NCBI GenBank assembly: GCA_023387965.1
Contig: JAEWHE010000014.1
Location: forward strand, 124,001 to 188,000
DNA length: 64,000 bases
From: Bacteroidota bacterium
Lineage (GTDB): Bacteria > Bacteroidota > Bacteroidia > Flavobacteriales > Flavobacteriaceae
Reading direction: 5' to 3'
The notes under the pieces were generated by a model. It had not been told where the DNA came from, searched no databases, and saw only the letters and a program-made list of their open reading frames with translations. The position numbers and the translations under genes are program-made. Shown here in pieces: positions 17,020-25,431 of the stretch (positions are counted from its first letter, which is position 1; each line of letters starts with the position of its first letter).

Positions 17020-17790
17020 ATGAAATTTTCTTTATTCGCCTTTGCTTTTTGCCTTTCGACCGTTGCTCAAGAACGGGAATATGTAATTTATTTTGACACG
17101 GATATTTTTGAAAAAACGAATTCCAAAAATAACTTAAATCATTTTTCGGAGCAAAACCCAAAAGCAGTTGTTACCAAAATTCACGGATTTTGTGATCAGT
17201 CTGCAAGTGATTTTTATAATGACACACTTTCGTTGAAACGAGCAAAATTTGCTGAGAATTTTTTAAAAAACAAAAATGTAAATTTTGTTGAAAATGCAGA
17301 AATTAGAGGTTTCGGCGAACGATTTGCTTCCGCAGAAAATCAACAATGGCAGCGAAAAGTGGTTGTTTTTTTTAAAATAAATGCCGAAAAACAAAATCCG
17401 CCAAGTAAACTTTCTGATGATATTAGTCAATTAAAAGTAGGGGAAAAATTGGCTTTGCCAAACCTTTATTTCTACAATATGTCTGGTCAAACTGTTCCAT
17501 CATCCGAAAAAACATTGACTGATTTGTTTGAAACTTTGGTTTTGAACCAAAAACTGAAAATAGAAATTCAAGGTCATGTATGTTGTGTAGAAGGGAAAGA
17601 TGTTTATGACATTGCAAATCTTCGAGCTCGAAGCATTTATAATTATTTGATTTCCAAAGGTATAAATTCGGAAAGGCTTCGTTATAAAAGTTTTTCAAAT
17701 ACCAAACCTTTGTTTCCCATTCCCGAAAAAAACGAGGAAGAAAGAAATGCAAATCGGCGAGTGGAAATTATGATCTTGGCAAATGAATAG
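17020..17790 (+). CDS. Exported protein with two OmpA-like domains (first of a tandem pair)
   Basis: A 256-residue protein with a short signal peptide (to about residue 16). Two OmpA/MotB-like peptidoglycan-binding domains are visible. The first (about 20-115) has YVIYFDTD, a GFCDQSASDFYN loop, and RGFGE ... QRKVVVFF. The second (about 140-256) has LFETLVLNQKLKIEIQGHVCC, a LRARSIYNYL helix, and the ending EERNANRRVEI. The second is closer to consensus. No barrel precedes the domains, so it is probably periplasmic. It is paralogous to the next gene, 42 nt downstream, and follows the curli operon. Confidence 0.75.
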   Translation: MKFSLFAFAFCLSTVAQEREYVIYFDTDIFEKTNSKNNLNHFSEQNPKAVVTKIHGFCDQSASDFYNDTLSLKRAKFAENFLKNKNVNFVENAEIRGFGERFASAENQQWQRKVVVFFKINAEKQNPPSKLSDDISQLKVGEKLALPNLYFYNMSGQTVPSSEKTLTDLFETLVLNQKLKIEIQGHVCCVEGKDVYDIANLRARSIYNYLISKGINSERLRYKSFSNTKPLFPIPEKNEEERNANRRVEIMILANE

Positions 17791-17832
17791 TTTTTAGAAA
17801 AAAATTTTGTTTCTTCGTAAAAATCATTCCGT

Positions 17833-18711
17833 ATGAAAAAAATAATTTCGTGTTTAACAATCATGTTGATGTGTGGTTTTGCCCATGCACAAGAGGATTT
17901 TGCAGTATTTTTTGATAGCGATAAATATGAATTAAAAGCCACCGAAAAACAGCGACTGGAAAATTTTATTAACCAAAATAAAGACGTAAAAATCGTTGCC
18001 ATCAACGGCTTTACAGATGAAGACGGAAGTTTTGGTTACAATGATACTTTGGCGGCAAAACGAGTAGGATTTGTCTATAATTTTATCAACGGAAGAATAA
18101 AAATAAGGGAAGATTTTAAAGCGTTGAGCTTCGGGAAGGCACATGAACATTCGAGCATAAAAGCAGAAAATAGGAGAGTAAACATTTTTTATTTAAAAGC
18201 AGAAGACATTCCTCGGGAAGATGAAATTTTAGGGTTGAAAAAACCTTCGGAACCACGCCAAATGCCAATTTACGCGACAAAAATCGTAATTGATAATCCT
18301 GATGGAACCCGAAGCGATTTGATTTTGGATGTGGATTTTATGGAGAAAATTACACTGGCAAAACCCGGAGAAAAATTCAAACTCGATAACTTAAATTTTC
18401 ACCTGAATACCTTTGCTGTAACAAAAGATTCTCGTGCCAAAATGTACGAATTGCTCGAAGTTTTGAAGCAAAATCCACAAATGGTCATTCAAATTCAAGG
18501 CCACATTTGTTGTATGCAAGGCGATCGTCAAGATCTTTCAACCCAACGAGCAAAGGCCATCAGAAAATTTTTGGAAATTAACGGTATTGAAAAACAGCGT
18601 GTTAGCTTTAAAGGTTTTGGAGTATCGCAACCACTTTATAAAATTCCTGAAAAAAACGAGGAAGAACGTGCCGCTAACCGACGTGTAGAGATTGAAATTA
18701 TTGCGAATTAA
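17833..18711 (+). CDS. Exported protein with two OmpA-like domains (second of a tandem pair)
   Basis: A 292-residue protein; the signal peptide ends at FAHAQ (about residue 20). It has the same layout as its upstream neighbour: an N-terminal OmpA-like domain (FAVFFDSDKYEL, INGFTDEDGS, ENRRVNIFY), a linker of about 60 residues, and a C-terminal OmpA domain (LKQNPQMVIQIQGHICC, LSTQRAKAIRKFLE, EERAANRRVEI). Both paralogues carry a Cys-Cys pair at the same place after the QGH strand, and the ending PEKNEEER is identical. The pair clearly arose by tandem duplication. Likely a peptidoglycan-binding envelope protein, possibly anchoring the neighbouring secretion system. Confidence 0.75.
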   Translation: MKKIISCLTIMLMCGFAHAQEDFAVFFDSDKYELKATEKQRLENFINQNKDVKIVAINGFTDEDGSFGYNDTLAAKRVGFVYNFINGRIKIREDFKALSFGKAHEHSSIKAENRRVNIFYLKAEDIPREDEILGLKKPSEPRQMPIYATKIVIDNPDGTRSDLILDVDFMEKITLAKPGEKFKLDNLNFHLNTFAVTKDSRAKMYELLEVLKQNPQMVIQIQGHICCMQGDRQDLSTQRAKAIRKFLEINGIEKQRVSFKGFGVSQPLYKIPEKNEEERAANRRVEIEIIAN

Positions 18712-18734
18712 CGACAGTTAAAAAATTTAATATC

Positions 18735-19379
18735 ATGAATATGACGACTAAGGAAGTTTTAAATTTGCCAAGAAAATGGTATTCTAATCAATTTAGATAT
18801 GAATTAGAGCTATTAGAGTCGTATTTGAAAATTAGTCAAAAGGAAATTTTAATTTCGAGAACAAATTATTTCATCGGTAAAGAAACCTATGAAGATTCGA
18901 TAAATCCAGAAAATTCTAATTTGGTAAATTTTTATGAAGGTGTCGATGATTCAATTTTTGACATTGATGAAATATTTAATTCTTATTTTCCGAATATTAG
19001 ACGACAAAATGAGTTTACACTTTTAATTTCTCATTTGGAATATGGAACGATCCAGCTTTGTAACAATTTAGCGTCGGAATTTAAAGTTAACTTTCGGATA
19101 GACCGACGAAAAGGACTCATAAAATCCGTATATTTATTTTTAACTACCGAAATGAATTTGAATTTTGAATCAAGTGAAACAGCTTGGAAGAGAATTTTCT
19201 TGGCTTATAGAATCAGAAATGTGATAGTCCACTCTTCTAAAGGAACATTTAGTGACGAAGAACTTGACGAATATAAAATTAAAAGCGGTTTAATCCTTTC
19301 GGCAGACTCAAATAATATTTTGTTAAACAATATGCATAACTTATTTAGATTTATAGAAGTTGAACTATTACAAAAATAA
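18735..19379 (+). CDS. HEPN-like hypothetical protein
   Basis: A 214-residue, helix-rich cytoplasmic protein without signal or membrane segment. Near the C-terminus the helix RIFLAYRIRNVIVH carries an R-x4-H motif (Arg161, His166), the catalytic signature of HEPN-domain ribonucleases and related proteins. The preceding helical bundle and following Ser-Ser turn fit that fold. HEPN proteins act as RNases, toxins or RNA-binding modules. No antitoxin or nucleotidyltransferase partner is adjacent. It starts 23 nt after the OmpA-like gene. Assignment rests on the motif and helical context only. Confidence 0.5.
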   Translation: MNMTTKEVLNLPRKWYSNQFRYELELLESYLKISQKEILISRTNYFIGKETYEDSINPENSNLVNFYEGVDDSIFDIDEIFNSYFPNIRRQNEFTLLISHLEYGTIQLCNNLASEFKVNFRIDRRKGLIKSVYLFLTTEMNLNFESSETAWKRIFLAYRIRNVIVHSSKGTFSDEELDEYKIKSGLILSADSNNILLNNMHNLFRFIEVELLQK

Positions 19380-19536
19380 TCAGGTAAAAAATAATGTTAC
19401 CAAGTGATTGTTGAATAAAAGAGATAATACCTTCTTAAATAACTGTACGTAATTAAGAATTCTTTCAATTCTTACGATGATACGGGAACACGTTTTTTCT
19501 GTTGCCAAATCAAATATTTTTCTTGAAAAATCTACC

Positions 19537-19544
19537 TATCTTTG
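19537..19544 (+). promoter_or_regulatory. Candidate -7 element of the purM promoter
   Basis: TATCTTTG matches TAnnTTTG, 21 nt before the ATG. The -33 position holds only a T-rich stretch. Confidence 0.45.
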
Positions 19545-19565
19545 TGGCAACAACAACACACATTT

Positions 19566-20744
19566 ATGAGTTCTGAAAACAGTAAACGCTACAATTTACG
19601 CGGTGTTTCGGCATCAAAAGAAGATGTTCACAACGCAATAAAAAACATCGATAAAGGTCTTTTTCCTAAAGCTTTTTGCAAAATTATTCCTGACTATTTA
19701 ACCAACGACGATGATTATTGTTTGGTAATGCATGCCGATGGAGCGGGCACAAAATCTTCTCTTGCCTATTTGTATTGGAAAGAAACTGGAGATATTTCAG
19801 TATGGAAAGGAATTGCGCAAGATGCTTTGATCATGAACATCGATGATTTACTTTGCGTTGGCGCTACTGATAATATTTTGCTTTCGTCAACGATTGGTAG
19901 AAATAAAAATTTGATTCCTGCGGAAGTGATTTCGGCGATTATCAATGGTACCGAAGAATTAATTTCTGAGCTAAAATCTTTTGGCGTCACGATTCATTCT
20001 ACCGGTGGCGAAACGGCTGACGTGGGTGATTTGGTCCGAACAATTATTGTGGATAGTACCGTGACAGCCCGAATTAAAAAAGAAAATGTAGTGGACAATG
20101 CTAACATTCGTGAAGGCGATATGATTGTAGGATTAGCGTCTTTTGGTCAGGCAACTTACGAAAAAGAATACAATGGCGGAATGGGAAGCAACGGCTTGAC
20201 TTCTGCGCGACACGATGTTTTTGGGAAATATTTGGCTCAAAAATATCCTGAAAGTTTTGACGCTTCGGTTCCGGATGAGTTGGTTTATTCTGGGCAAATA
20301 AATCTCACAGATTCGGTTGAAAATGCACCGATTGATGCCGGAAAATTAGTGCTTTCCCCAACCAGAACTTACGCTCCAATCGTCAAAAAAATATTTGAAA
20401 AATTTTCTGCCAAAGACATTCACGGAATGGTGCATTGCAGCGGTGGTGCACAAACTAAAATTTTGCATTTTATTGATAATCTGCATATTGTGAAAGATAA
20501 TTTATTTGAAGTTCCGCCACTTTTTCAATTGATTCAAGAGCAATCAAAAACCGATTGGCGTGAAATGTATCAGGTTTTTAATTGCGGACATAGAATGGAA
20601 TTTTACGTTCCGGAAAATATTGCAAACGAAATTATGACGATTTCAAAATCGTTTAATGTGAATGCAAAAATAGTGGGTAGAGTAGAAGCTTCAGCTACAA
20701 AAAAACTGACGATCAAAAGCGAATACGGCGTTTTTGAATATTAA
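19566..20744 (+). CDS. purM: Phosphoribosylformylglycinamidine cyclo-ligase (AIR synthase)
   Basis: Fifth step of purine synthesis: ATP-dependent closure of FGAM to 5-aminoimidazole ribonucleotide. The 392-residue length fits the Bacteroidota form. Visible PurM-fold features are MHADGAGTKSSLAY near residue 58, the metal/ATP segment MNIDDLLCVGA, HSTGGETADVGDLVRT in the middle, the Gly-rich GMGSNGLTSARHD, and FNCGHRMEFYVPE at the end. ATG at 19566 (MSSEN) is preferred to TTG at 19542, which overlaps the -7 element. The next small gene follows 18 nt later and may be co-transcribed. Confidence 0.9.
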   Translation: MSSENSKRYNLRGVSASKEDVHNAIKNIDKGLFPKAFCKIIPDYLTNDDDYCLVMHADGAGTKSSLAYLYWKETGDISVWKGIAQDALIMNIDDLLCVGATDNILLSSTIGRNKNLIPAEVISAIINGTEELISELKSFGVTIHSTGGETADVGDLVRTIIVDSTVTARIKKENVVDNANIREGDMIVGLASFGQATYEKEYNGGMGSNGLTSARHDVFGKYLAQKYPESFDASVPDELVYSGQINLTDSVENAPIDAGKLVLSPTRTYAPIVKKIFEKFSAKDIHGMVHCSGGAQTKILHFIDNLHIVKDNLFEVPPLFQLIQEQSKTDWREMYQVFNCGHRMEFYVPENIANEIMTISKSFNVNAKIVGRVEASATKKLTIKSEYGVFEY

Positions 20745-20762
20745 TTTCTAAAAAATTTACGC

Positions 20763-21194
20763 ATGAAAATAAATCCAACAGTTGGTATCGACAAATTGGT
20801 TTTTGGAATGAAAAAAGCTGACGTTGAAGCTGTTTACGGTAAAAGTTCAAAAACTTATAAAGACGAAGAAGCGAACGAAATTGTAGAGTTTAATGCTCAA
20901 AAAATCCGGCTTACTTTTTACAGCGATGAAGATTTTAAATTGGGATATTTGGTTTCTTCGGCAACCGATTTAATGATTTTTGACGAAAAAATTATTGGAG
21001 AAGAAACCAAAAAAGTAATTGATTTCCTAACGCAAAAAGGTCTGAAATCTTGGGAAAAATCTTTTGCGGATGGCGTTGAAACTTATTTTAATGAAGACAA
21101 TTGGTTGCTTTTACATGCTGAATTTGGCGCAATTACTGAAATTGAAATTGGTGCGATTTTCAATAACAAAGATGAGTTTGATTGGAAGTTTTGA
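20763..21194 (+). CDS. Hypothetical protein downstream of purM
   Basis: A 143-residue cytoplasmic protein. It begins with PTVGIDKLVFGMKKADVEAVYG, a pattern resembling small beta/alpha proteins in which a GMxxxxVxxxxG element starts the fold (as in SmpA/OmlA-like and immunity-type proteins). Two similar halves are suggested by repeated aromatic-acidic strands. No catalytic motif is visible and there is no signal peptide. Its stop codon is followed at once by an octamer repeat array. Function unknown. Confidence 0.6.
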   Translation: MKINPTVGIDKLVFGMKKADVEAVYGKSSKTYKDEEANEIVEFNAQKIRLTFYSDEDFKLGYLVSSATDLMIFDEKIIGEETKKVIDFLTQKGLKSWEKSFADGVETYFNEDNWLLLHAEFGAITEIEIGAIFNNKDEFDWKF

Positions 21195-21200
21195 CAATTT

Positions 21201-21264
21201 GATAATTTGATAATTTGATAATTTGATAATTTGATAATTTGATAATTTGATAATTTGATAATTT
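21201..21264. repeat. Tandem octamer array, eight copies of GATAATTT
   Basis: Eight perfect head-to-tail 8-bp units directly after the stop codon of the preceding gene. The word also appears in degenerate form at 30185-30363. Perfect copies suggest recent expansion by slippage. Confidence 0.9.
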
Positions 21265-21307
21265 TTTGTTCCTAAACAACTCGACTTTGATAGCAGGATC
21301 GTTGCGT

Positions 21308-21393
21308 TAGCGATTGAAGCGGCATCCTTTTATTAATTACCTCGGGTTAAAAACCGAGGTAATTGATAAAAGATACAGCGGAAAGCGCGACCC
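21308..21393 (+). repeat. Dispersed hairpin repeat, copy A
   Basis: 5' arm TAGCGATTGAAGCGGCATCC, then a core hairpin (AATTACCTCGG / CCGAGGTAATT) and 3' arm AAAAGATACAGCGGAAAGCG. The arms match the copies at 34.2, 38.4, 48.9, 53.5 and 59.6 kb, while the core differs. It lies between convergent genes. Confidence 0.75.
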
Positions 21394-21445
21394 AATTTGG
21401 CAGTTTTTTTCTTTTTTGCACGAAAGTTATAAATTGGGTAACGCC

Positions 21446-21487
21446 CAAAAAAAAATCCTAACAGAATTGAACGCTGGTAGGATTTTT
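21446..21487 (-). terminator. Terminator of the minus-strand isomerase operon
   Basis: On the minus strand, AAAATCCTA pairs with TAGGATTTT, followed by a T-run. It lies 22 nt after the stop codon of the gene at 21509. Confidence 0.7.
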
Positions 21488-21508
21488 CACATTGTAAATT
21501 TTTGAAAT

Positions 21509-22636
21509 TTATTCTTTCGCCGGTAATTTGTCGAGCAATTCTACTTCAAAAATAATATTGGCATTCGGCGGAATCACATTTCCGGCTCCTCTTGCTCCAT
21601 AACCCAATTCGGCAGGAATGAACAAAACGGCTTTGTCACCAACGTTGAGCTGGTTCAAACCTTCGGTGAAACCTGGCACGAAACGGTGTTGTCCAACGGT
21701 TGAAGGCAAGGGTTGGTAACCGTTAGCATCGGCACGACGTTGATCGAATTTGTCAAATTTTTTGCTGATATCTTCGTAACTTGAATCGAAAAGTGTACCA
21801 TCTTCTAAAAATCCGGCATAATGAACATACACTTGTGTCCCGTCAACCGGTTTGGTTTCGCTGCCTTTTTTGGTCACTACATAAGATAATCCTGAAGGCA
21901 ATTTTGTAGCTGTTTCACGGAGTTTTGCAAGTTCTGTCACTTTTTCTTTTTTAACGATTGCCATCGCTTCGGCTATTTTTTTTGCTTCGACATCTTTATT
22001 CGCAAAATAATCGTTGAAAATTTTTCCGGCATCAAATTTTTTAGCTTCGCTACCTTTTTTGTCAAATTTAATTTCGATAATCACATCGTCTTGTGCAATG
22101 GCATTCACCACATCTTGTCCGCTGATTACTTTTCCAAAAACGGTGTGTTTGCCGTCAAGCCAAGGCGTTTCTTTGTGTGTGATGAAAAATTGGCTTCCGT
22201 TAGTTGTCGGACCAGAATTGGCCATTGACAAAATTCCTGGGCCAGAATGTTTTAAATCGGTGATTTCATCTTTAAATTTATATCCGGGATCACCGCTTCC
22301 GTTTCCGGCTGGATCACCACCTTGAATCATAAAATCGGTAATGACGCGGTGGAATTTTAATCCGGTGTAAAAAGGCTTTCCTTTATATTTTGGGTTTACA
22401 AAATTGTTGGTTCCTTCTGCAAGCGACATGAAATTTGCCACCGTAATTGGCGTTTTTTTGTATTCGAGTTCTAAAACAATTCGGCCTTTATTGGTTTCAA
22501 TTGTAGCAAAAATTCCTTCGGGTTTTGCAGTTTGCGTAGTTTTGGCAACAGCTTTTTTAGGAGTCGCTTTTTTGGTTTGAGCAAAAGTTCCGGCAGTAAA
22601 AGCAAGGAACATTAACGCAATTAAACGTGTTTTCAT
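21509..22636 (-). CDS. Exported cyclophilin-FKBP fusion peptidyl-prolyl isomerase
   Basis: Two prolyl cis-trans isomerase domains in one periplasmic protein of 375 residues. A signal peptide ends at GTFAQ (about residue 20). Residues about 40-205 form a cyclophilin (LKFHRVITDFMIQGGDP, NGSQFFITHKETPWLDGKHTVFG). A helical linker leads to an FKBP domain (about 250-370, VYVHYAGFLEDGTLFDSSY, LGYGARGAGNVIPPNANIIFEVEL). The FKBP part has an insertion of about 20 residues before the GFTEGL segment. It is last in the operon, 6 nt after its lipoprotein paralogue. Role: folding of envelope or secreted proteins. Confidence 0.9.
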   Translation of the reverse strand: MKTRLIALMFLAFTAGTFAQTKKATPKKAVAKTTQTAKPEGIFATIETNKGRIVLELEYKKTPITVANFMSLAEGTNNFVNPKYKGKPFYTGLKFHRVITDFMIQGGDPAGNGSGDPGYKFKDEITDLKHSGPGILSMANSGPTTNGSQFFITHKETPWLDGKHTVFGKVISGQDVVNAIAQDDVIIEIKFDKKGSEAKKFDAGKIFNDYFANKDVEAKKIAEAMAIVKKEKVTELAKLRETATKLPSGLSYVVTKKGSETKPVDGTQVYVHYAGFLEDGTLFDSSYEDISKKFDKFDQRRADANGYQPLPSTVGQHRFVPGFTEGLNQLNVGDKAVLFIPAELGYGARGAGNVIPPNANIIFEVELLDKLPAKE

Positions 22637-22642
22637 CGTTGA

Positions 22643-23749
22643 TTAATTTTGTGTAGTTGTCATTTTTATTTCAAAAATCAGATTGGTGTTGGGCGGGATT
22701 ACATCTCCGGCTCCACGTTCGCCATAACCTAAATAAGCGGGAATGAAGACCACGATTTTTCCGTCGATGTTGGCGAGTTCAATTCCTTCAATAAAGCCGG
22801 GAATCATTCCTTCTTTGGTACCATAAACAAAAGGAAAAGGAACATAACCGTTTTGGGCAACTCGCATTTCGTCGAGCATTCCGTAGTTTTCTGCAATTGA
22901 GGCAATGTTGGTGTCAAATAAATCGCCATTTGGAAAATATCCTGCATAACTGATGTAAACTTCCTCGCGTGGATTTGGTTTTTTACCCGAACCGTTTTCC
23001 GATACAAAATATTCTAAACCCGATTGTGTTTTTTTAGCCGATTTTTTAGCGTCGTTGAAAAAAGTTAGTTTTTCCGCAATCACGCTTTGGTATTTAGCGC
23101 GAAGTGCTTGGCGTTGTTCTTCTAATTTTTTTTGAGCTTCGGCTTCTTTGGCAAAATTATCTTTGAAAATTTTTGGAGCGTCGAATTTTTTTGCTTCTTC
23201 GCCTTTGCGGATGATGGTAATTTTGTTGATAACATCATCCTGCTCAATTTGGTTTACAACTTCCATACCATCGTTTAAAACGTGTCCGAAAATCGTATGA
23301 ATGCCGTCTAACCAAGGCGTGGCTTGATGTGTGATAAAAAATTGACTTCCGTTAGTTGCCTTTCCGCCATTTGCCATAGAAAGAATTCCGCCTTTATTGT
23401 GTTTTAATTCTGGAACAATTTCATCACTAAAACGGTATCCTGGTCCGCCACTTCCGTCGCCATTTGGATCACCACCTTGAATCATGAAATTTGGCAAAAC
23501 CCTGTGGAATTTTAATCCGTTGTAATACGGTTTTCCTTTGTATTCTTCATTCACCAGTGGATTTTTTCCTTCGGCAAGAGAAACGAAATTGGCTACTGTA
23601 ATTGGGGTTTTTTTGTATTCGAGTTTTACTAAAATAGTACCTTTATTGGTGTCGATTTCTGCATACATTCCGTCCGGAAGATCATTGTTTTTATTGCAAG
23701 AAAATAATGCAACGGTTAACATCAAAAGCAGAAAATTAATTTTTTTCAT
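22643..23749 (-). CDS. Cyclophilin-FKBP fusion isomerase, lipoprotein form
   Basis: A paralogue of the downstream gene with the same order of domains: cyclophilin (LKFHRVLPNFMIQGGDP, NGSQFFITHQATPWLDGIHTIFG) and C-terminal FKBP (VYISYAGYFPNGDLFDTN, LGYGERGAGDVIPPNTNLIFEI). The start at 23749 gives a lipobox ALFSC with Cys at about residue 18, so this copy is membrane-anchored. An upstream ATG at 23830 would only bury the signal. Conserved aromatic residues of the FKBP pocket are weaker than in the paralogues. The gap to gldI upstream is 19 nt. Confidence 0.88.
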   Translation of the reverse strand: MKKINFLLLMLTVALFSCNKNNDLPDGMYAEIDTNKGTILVKLEYKKTPITVANFVSLAEGKNPLVNEEYKGKPYYNGLKFHRVLPNFMIQGGDPNGDGSGGPGYRFSDEIVPELKHNKGGILSMANGGKATNGSQFFITHQATPWLDGIHTIFGHVLNDGMEVVNQIEQDDVINKITIIRKGEEAKKFDAPKIFKDNFAKEAEAQKKLEEQRQALRAKYQSVIAEKLTFFNDAKKSAKKTQSGLEYFVSENGSGKKPNPREEVYISYAGYFPNGDLFDTNIASIAENYGMLDEMRVAQNGYVPFPFVYGTKEGMIPGFIEGIELANIDGKIVVFIPAYLGYGERGAGDVIPPNTNLIFEIKMTTTQN

Positions 23750-23768
23750 AGTTAAAAAGAGGTCGTTT

Positions 23769-24377
23769 TTATTCTTGGGTGAAAGGTTTTGGGTTTGCAG
23801 ATACAGGTTTCTTTTCTTCACTTCTGGCAACGTCTTCGGGTTTTATATCTCGAAGAAAAACAGTGGTCATTAACGGTTGATTATGACCAATTCTACGGTT
23901 GTCGCCATGATAACCGTAACCCATGTGAGATGGAAATAAAAAGGTTATACGTTCGCCTTTTTTCATCAATTTTATACCGTCACGAAGTCCCATCATAATA
24001 TTTTGTCGGTCAACCAAATATTTTTGCGGGCGAAGTTCGACTTCGGTGTAAATCATATTGCCATCCAAGTCTTTTACTTCGTAATCAAAGTAAGCCACGT
24101 AACCTTTTATAGGTTTTAAGGTATCAGCCAAAGTGCTTTTTACGTCATATTTATACCAATATCCTTTTGGCGAAGCAATATAGTCAGAAGCTGTATCTTT
24201 TTTGATAAGCGAATCAATTTTGGCTTCTTCTCCGGCAATCATTTTTTTATTTCGTTCCACAGATTCTTTCATAAAAGTACCCGAAGAATAACTGATAGGT
24301 TTGCGCGGCTGTTGTTGTGTACATCCTGCGAGGACAACGGCTAAAATGGCAGCGGTTAAATATTTTTTTATTTGCAT
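23769..24377 (-). CDS. gldI: Gliding motility FKBP-type lipoprotein GldI
   Basis: GldI is required for gliding and T9SS function in Flavobacterium johnsoniae. It is an FKBP-like prolyl isomerase attached to the membrane. The 202-residue protein has a lipobox VLAGC (Cys about residue 19), a helical N-terminal segment, and an FKBP domain (about 90-180) with YVAYFDYEVKDLDGNMIY, IMMGLRDGIKLMKKGERITF and FPSHMGYGYHGDNRRIGHNQP. Unlike its two downstream neighbours it has no cyclophilin domain. It lies between the DHH phosphoesterase gene (3 nt upstream) and the isomerase pair. Identification rests on length, lipobox and this context. Confidence 0.88.
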   Translation of the reverse strand: MQIKKYLTAAILAVVLAGCTQQQPRKPISYSSGTFMKESVERNKKMIAGEEAKIDSLIKKDTASDYIASPKGYWYKYDVKSTLADTLKPIKGYVAYFDYEVKDLDGNMIYTEVELRPQKYLVDRQNIMMGLRDGIKLMKKGERITFLFPSHMGYGYHGDNRRIGHNQPLMTTVFLRDIKPEDVARSEEKKPVSANPKPFTQE

Positions 24378-24380
24378 TTT

Positions 24381-25391
24381 CTATACATTAAAATTTTGTT
24401 GGGCAACAATTTTTTCAAAATCGGCTACGGTTTCTTCTAAACTTTTAGTCGATTTTCCTCCCGCAGCGTTAATGTGTCCGCCTCCGTTGAAATAATCTCG
24501 GGCAAATTTATTTACATCAAAATTTCCTTGAGATCGGAACGAAATCTTGATAATTCCTTCGTCTTTATTTTCGATAAAAATGGCTGCAAAAATAATGCCT
24601 TTAATCGTAAGTCCGTAATTCACAATACCTTCTGTGTCGCCTTTTACGTATTTAAAATCGTCGAGTTCCTTTTGCGTAAGCTTAATATAGGATGTTTTAA
24701 ACTCGGGTATCACTTTCATATTTTGCAAAGCTCTACCTAATAATTGTAATCTGTGGTAAGAATTATTGTCAAAAAGTGAATTGTGAATCGTTCCATTTTC
24801 GGCACCAAAATCTAAAAGTTCTGCGGCAACTCGATGTGTGGTGCTTGTGGTAGTCGGAAATCTAAAAGAGCCGGAATCCGTTACAATTCCGGTGTAAAGA
24901 CAGCTTGCAATGGTTTTGTCAATTAAATTTTTCTTTTCTAAATAAGAGATAAAATTAAAAATCATCTCGCAAGTTGAACCATATTTTGTGTCAGAATAAG
25001 TGTACAAAGCGTAATCATCCGGACTTTGGTGGTGGTCAATCATAATGAACGGAACGGTAAGTTTGTTCAACACATGTTCCATTTCTCCGGTGCGATGCAA
25101 TGCATTGAAATCTAAAGTAAAAACCAATTCGGCTTGTTGCAAAACTTTGGTAACACTTTCTTTATTTTTCTCAAAAATCAAAACATTTTCCGAACCCGGA
25201 AGCCATGCTAAAAACTCCGGAAATTCGTTTGGAGCAATCACAATCGGTTCGTGATTTAATTTTAGTAAAAAATGATAAAGTCCTAAAGTTGAGCCCATTG
25301 CGTCACCATCCGGACTGCGATGTGGAATGATGGCAATTTTTTTTGGGGTTGCCAAAAGTTCTAAAATGCCGTTGATTTCTTCTTGTTTCAT
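24381..25391 (-). CDS. nrnA: DHH/DHHA1 phosphoesterase, NrnA-like (nanoRNA or pAp hydrolase)
   Basis: Mn-dependent phosphoesterase of 336 residues. The DHH domain shows HRSPDGDAMGS (His24, Asp28, Asp30), LDFNALHR with its metal-binding Asp, and the signature MIDHHQSPDD near residue 118. The DHHA1 domain ends with GGGHINAAGG, which binds the substrate phosphate. NrnA proteins degrade 2-5-nt RNAs and dephosphorylate 3'-phosphoadenosine 5'-phosphate; which activity dominates cannot be read here. It is followed 3 nt later by gldI, an arrangement kept in other flavobacteria to my knowledge. Confidence 0.85.
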   Translation of the reverse strand: MKQEEINGILELLATPKKIAIIPHRSPDGDAMGSTLGLYHFLLKLNHEPIVIAPNEFPEFLAWLPGSENVLIFEKNKESVTKVLQQAELVFTLDFNALHRTGEMEHVLNKLTVPFIMIDHHQSPDDYALYTYSDTKYGSTCEMIFNFISYLEKKNLIDKTIASCLYTGIVTDSGSFRFPTTTSTTHRVAAELLDFGAENGTIHNSLFDNNSYHRLQLLGRALQNMKVIPEFKTSYIKLTQKELDDFKYVKGDTEGIVNYGLTIKGIIFAAIFIENKDEGIIKISFRSQGNFDVNKFARDYFNGGGHINAAGGKSTKSLEETVADFEKIVAQQNFNV

Positions 25392-25431
25392 AGTGGGCGA
25401 ATTTACGCAAAATTCCTGTGTTTCTTCATAA

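Noticed and set aside
21201..21264. CRISPR array
   Set aside because: The 8-bp units are contiguous with no spacers, and no cas gene is in the window.
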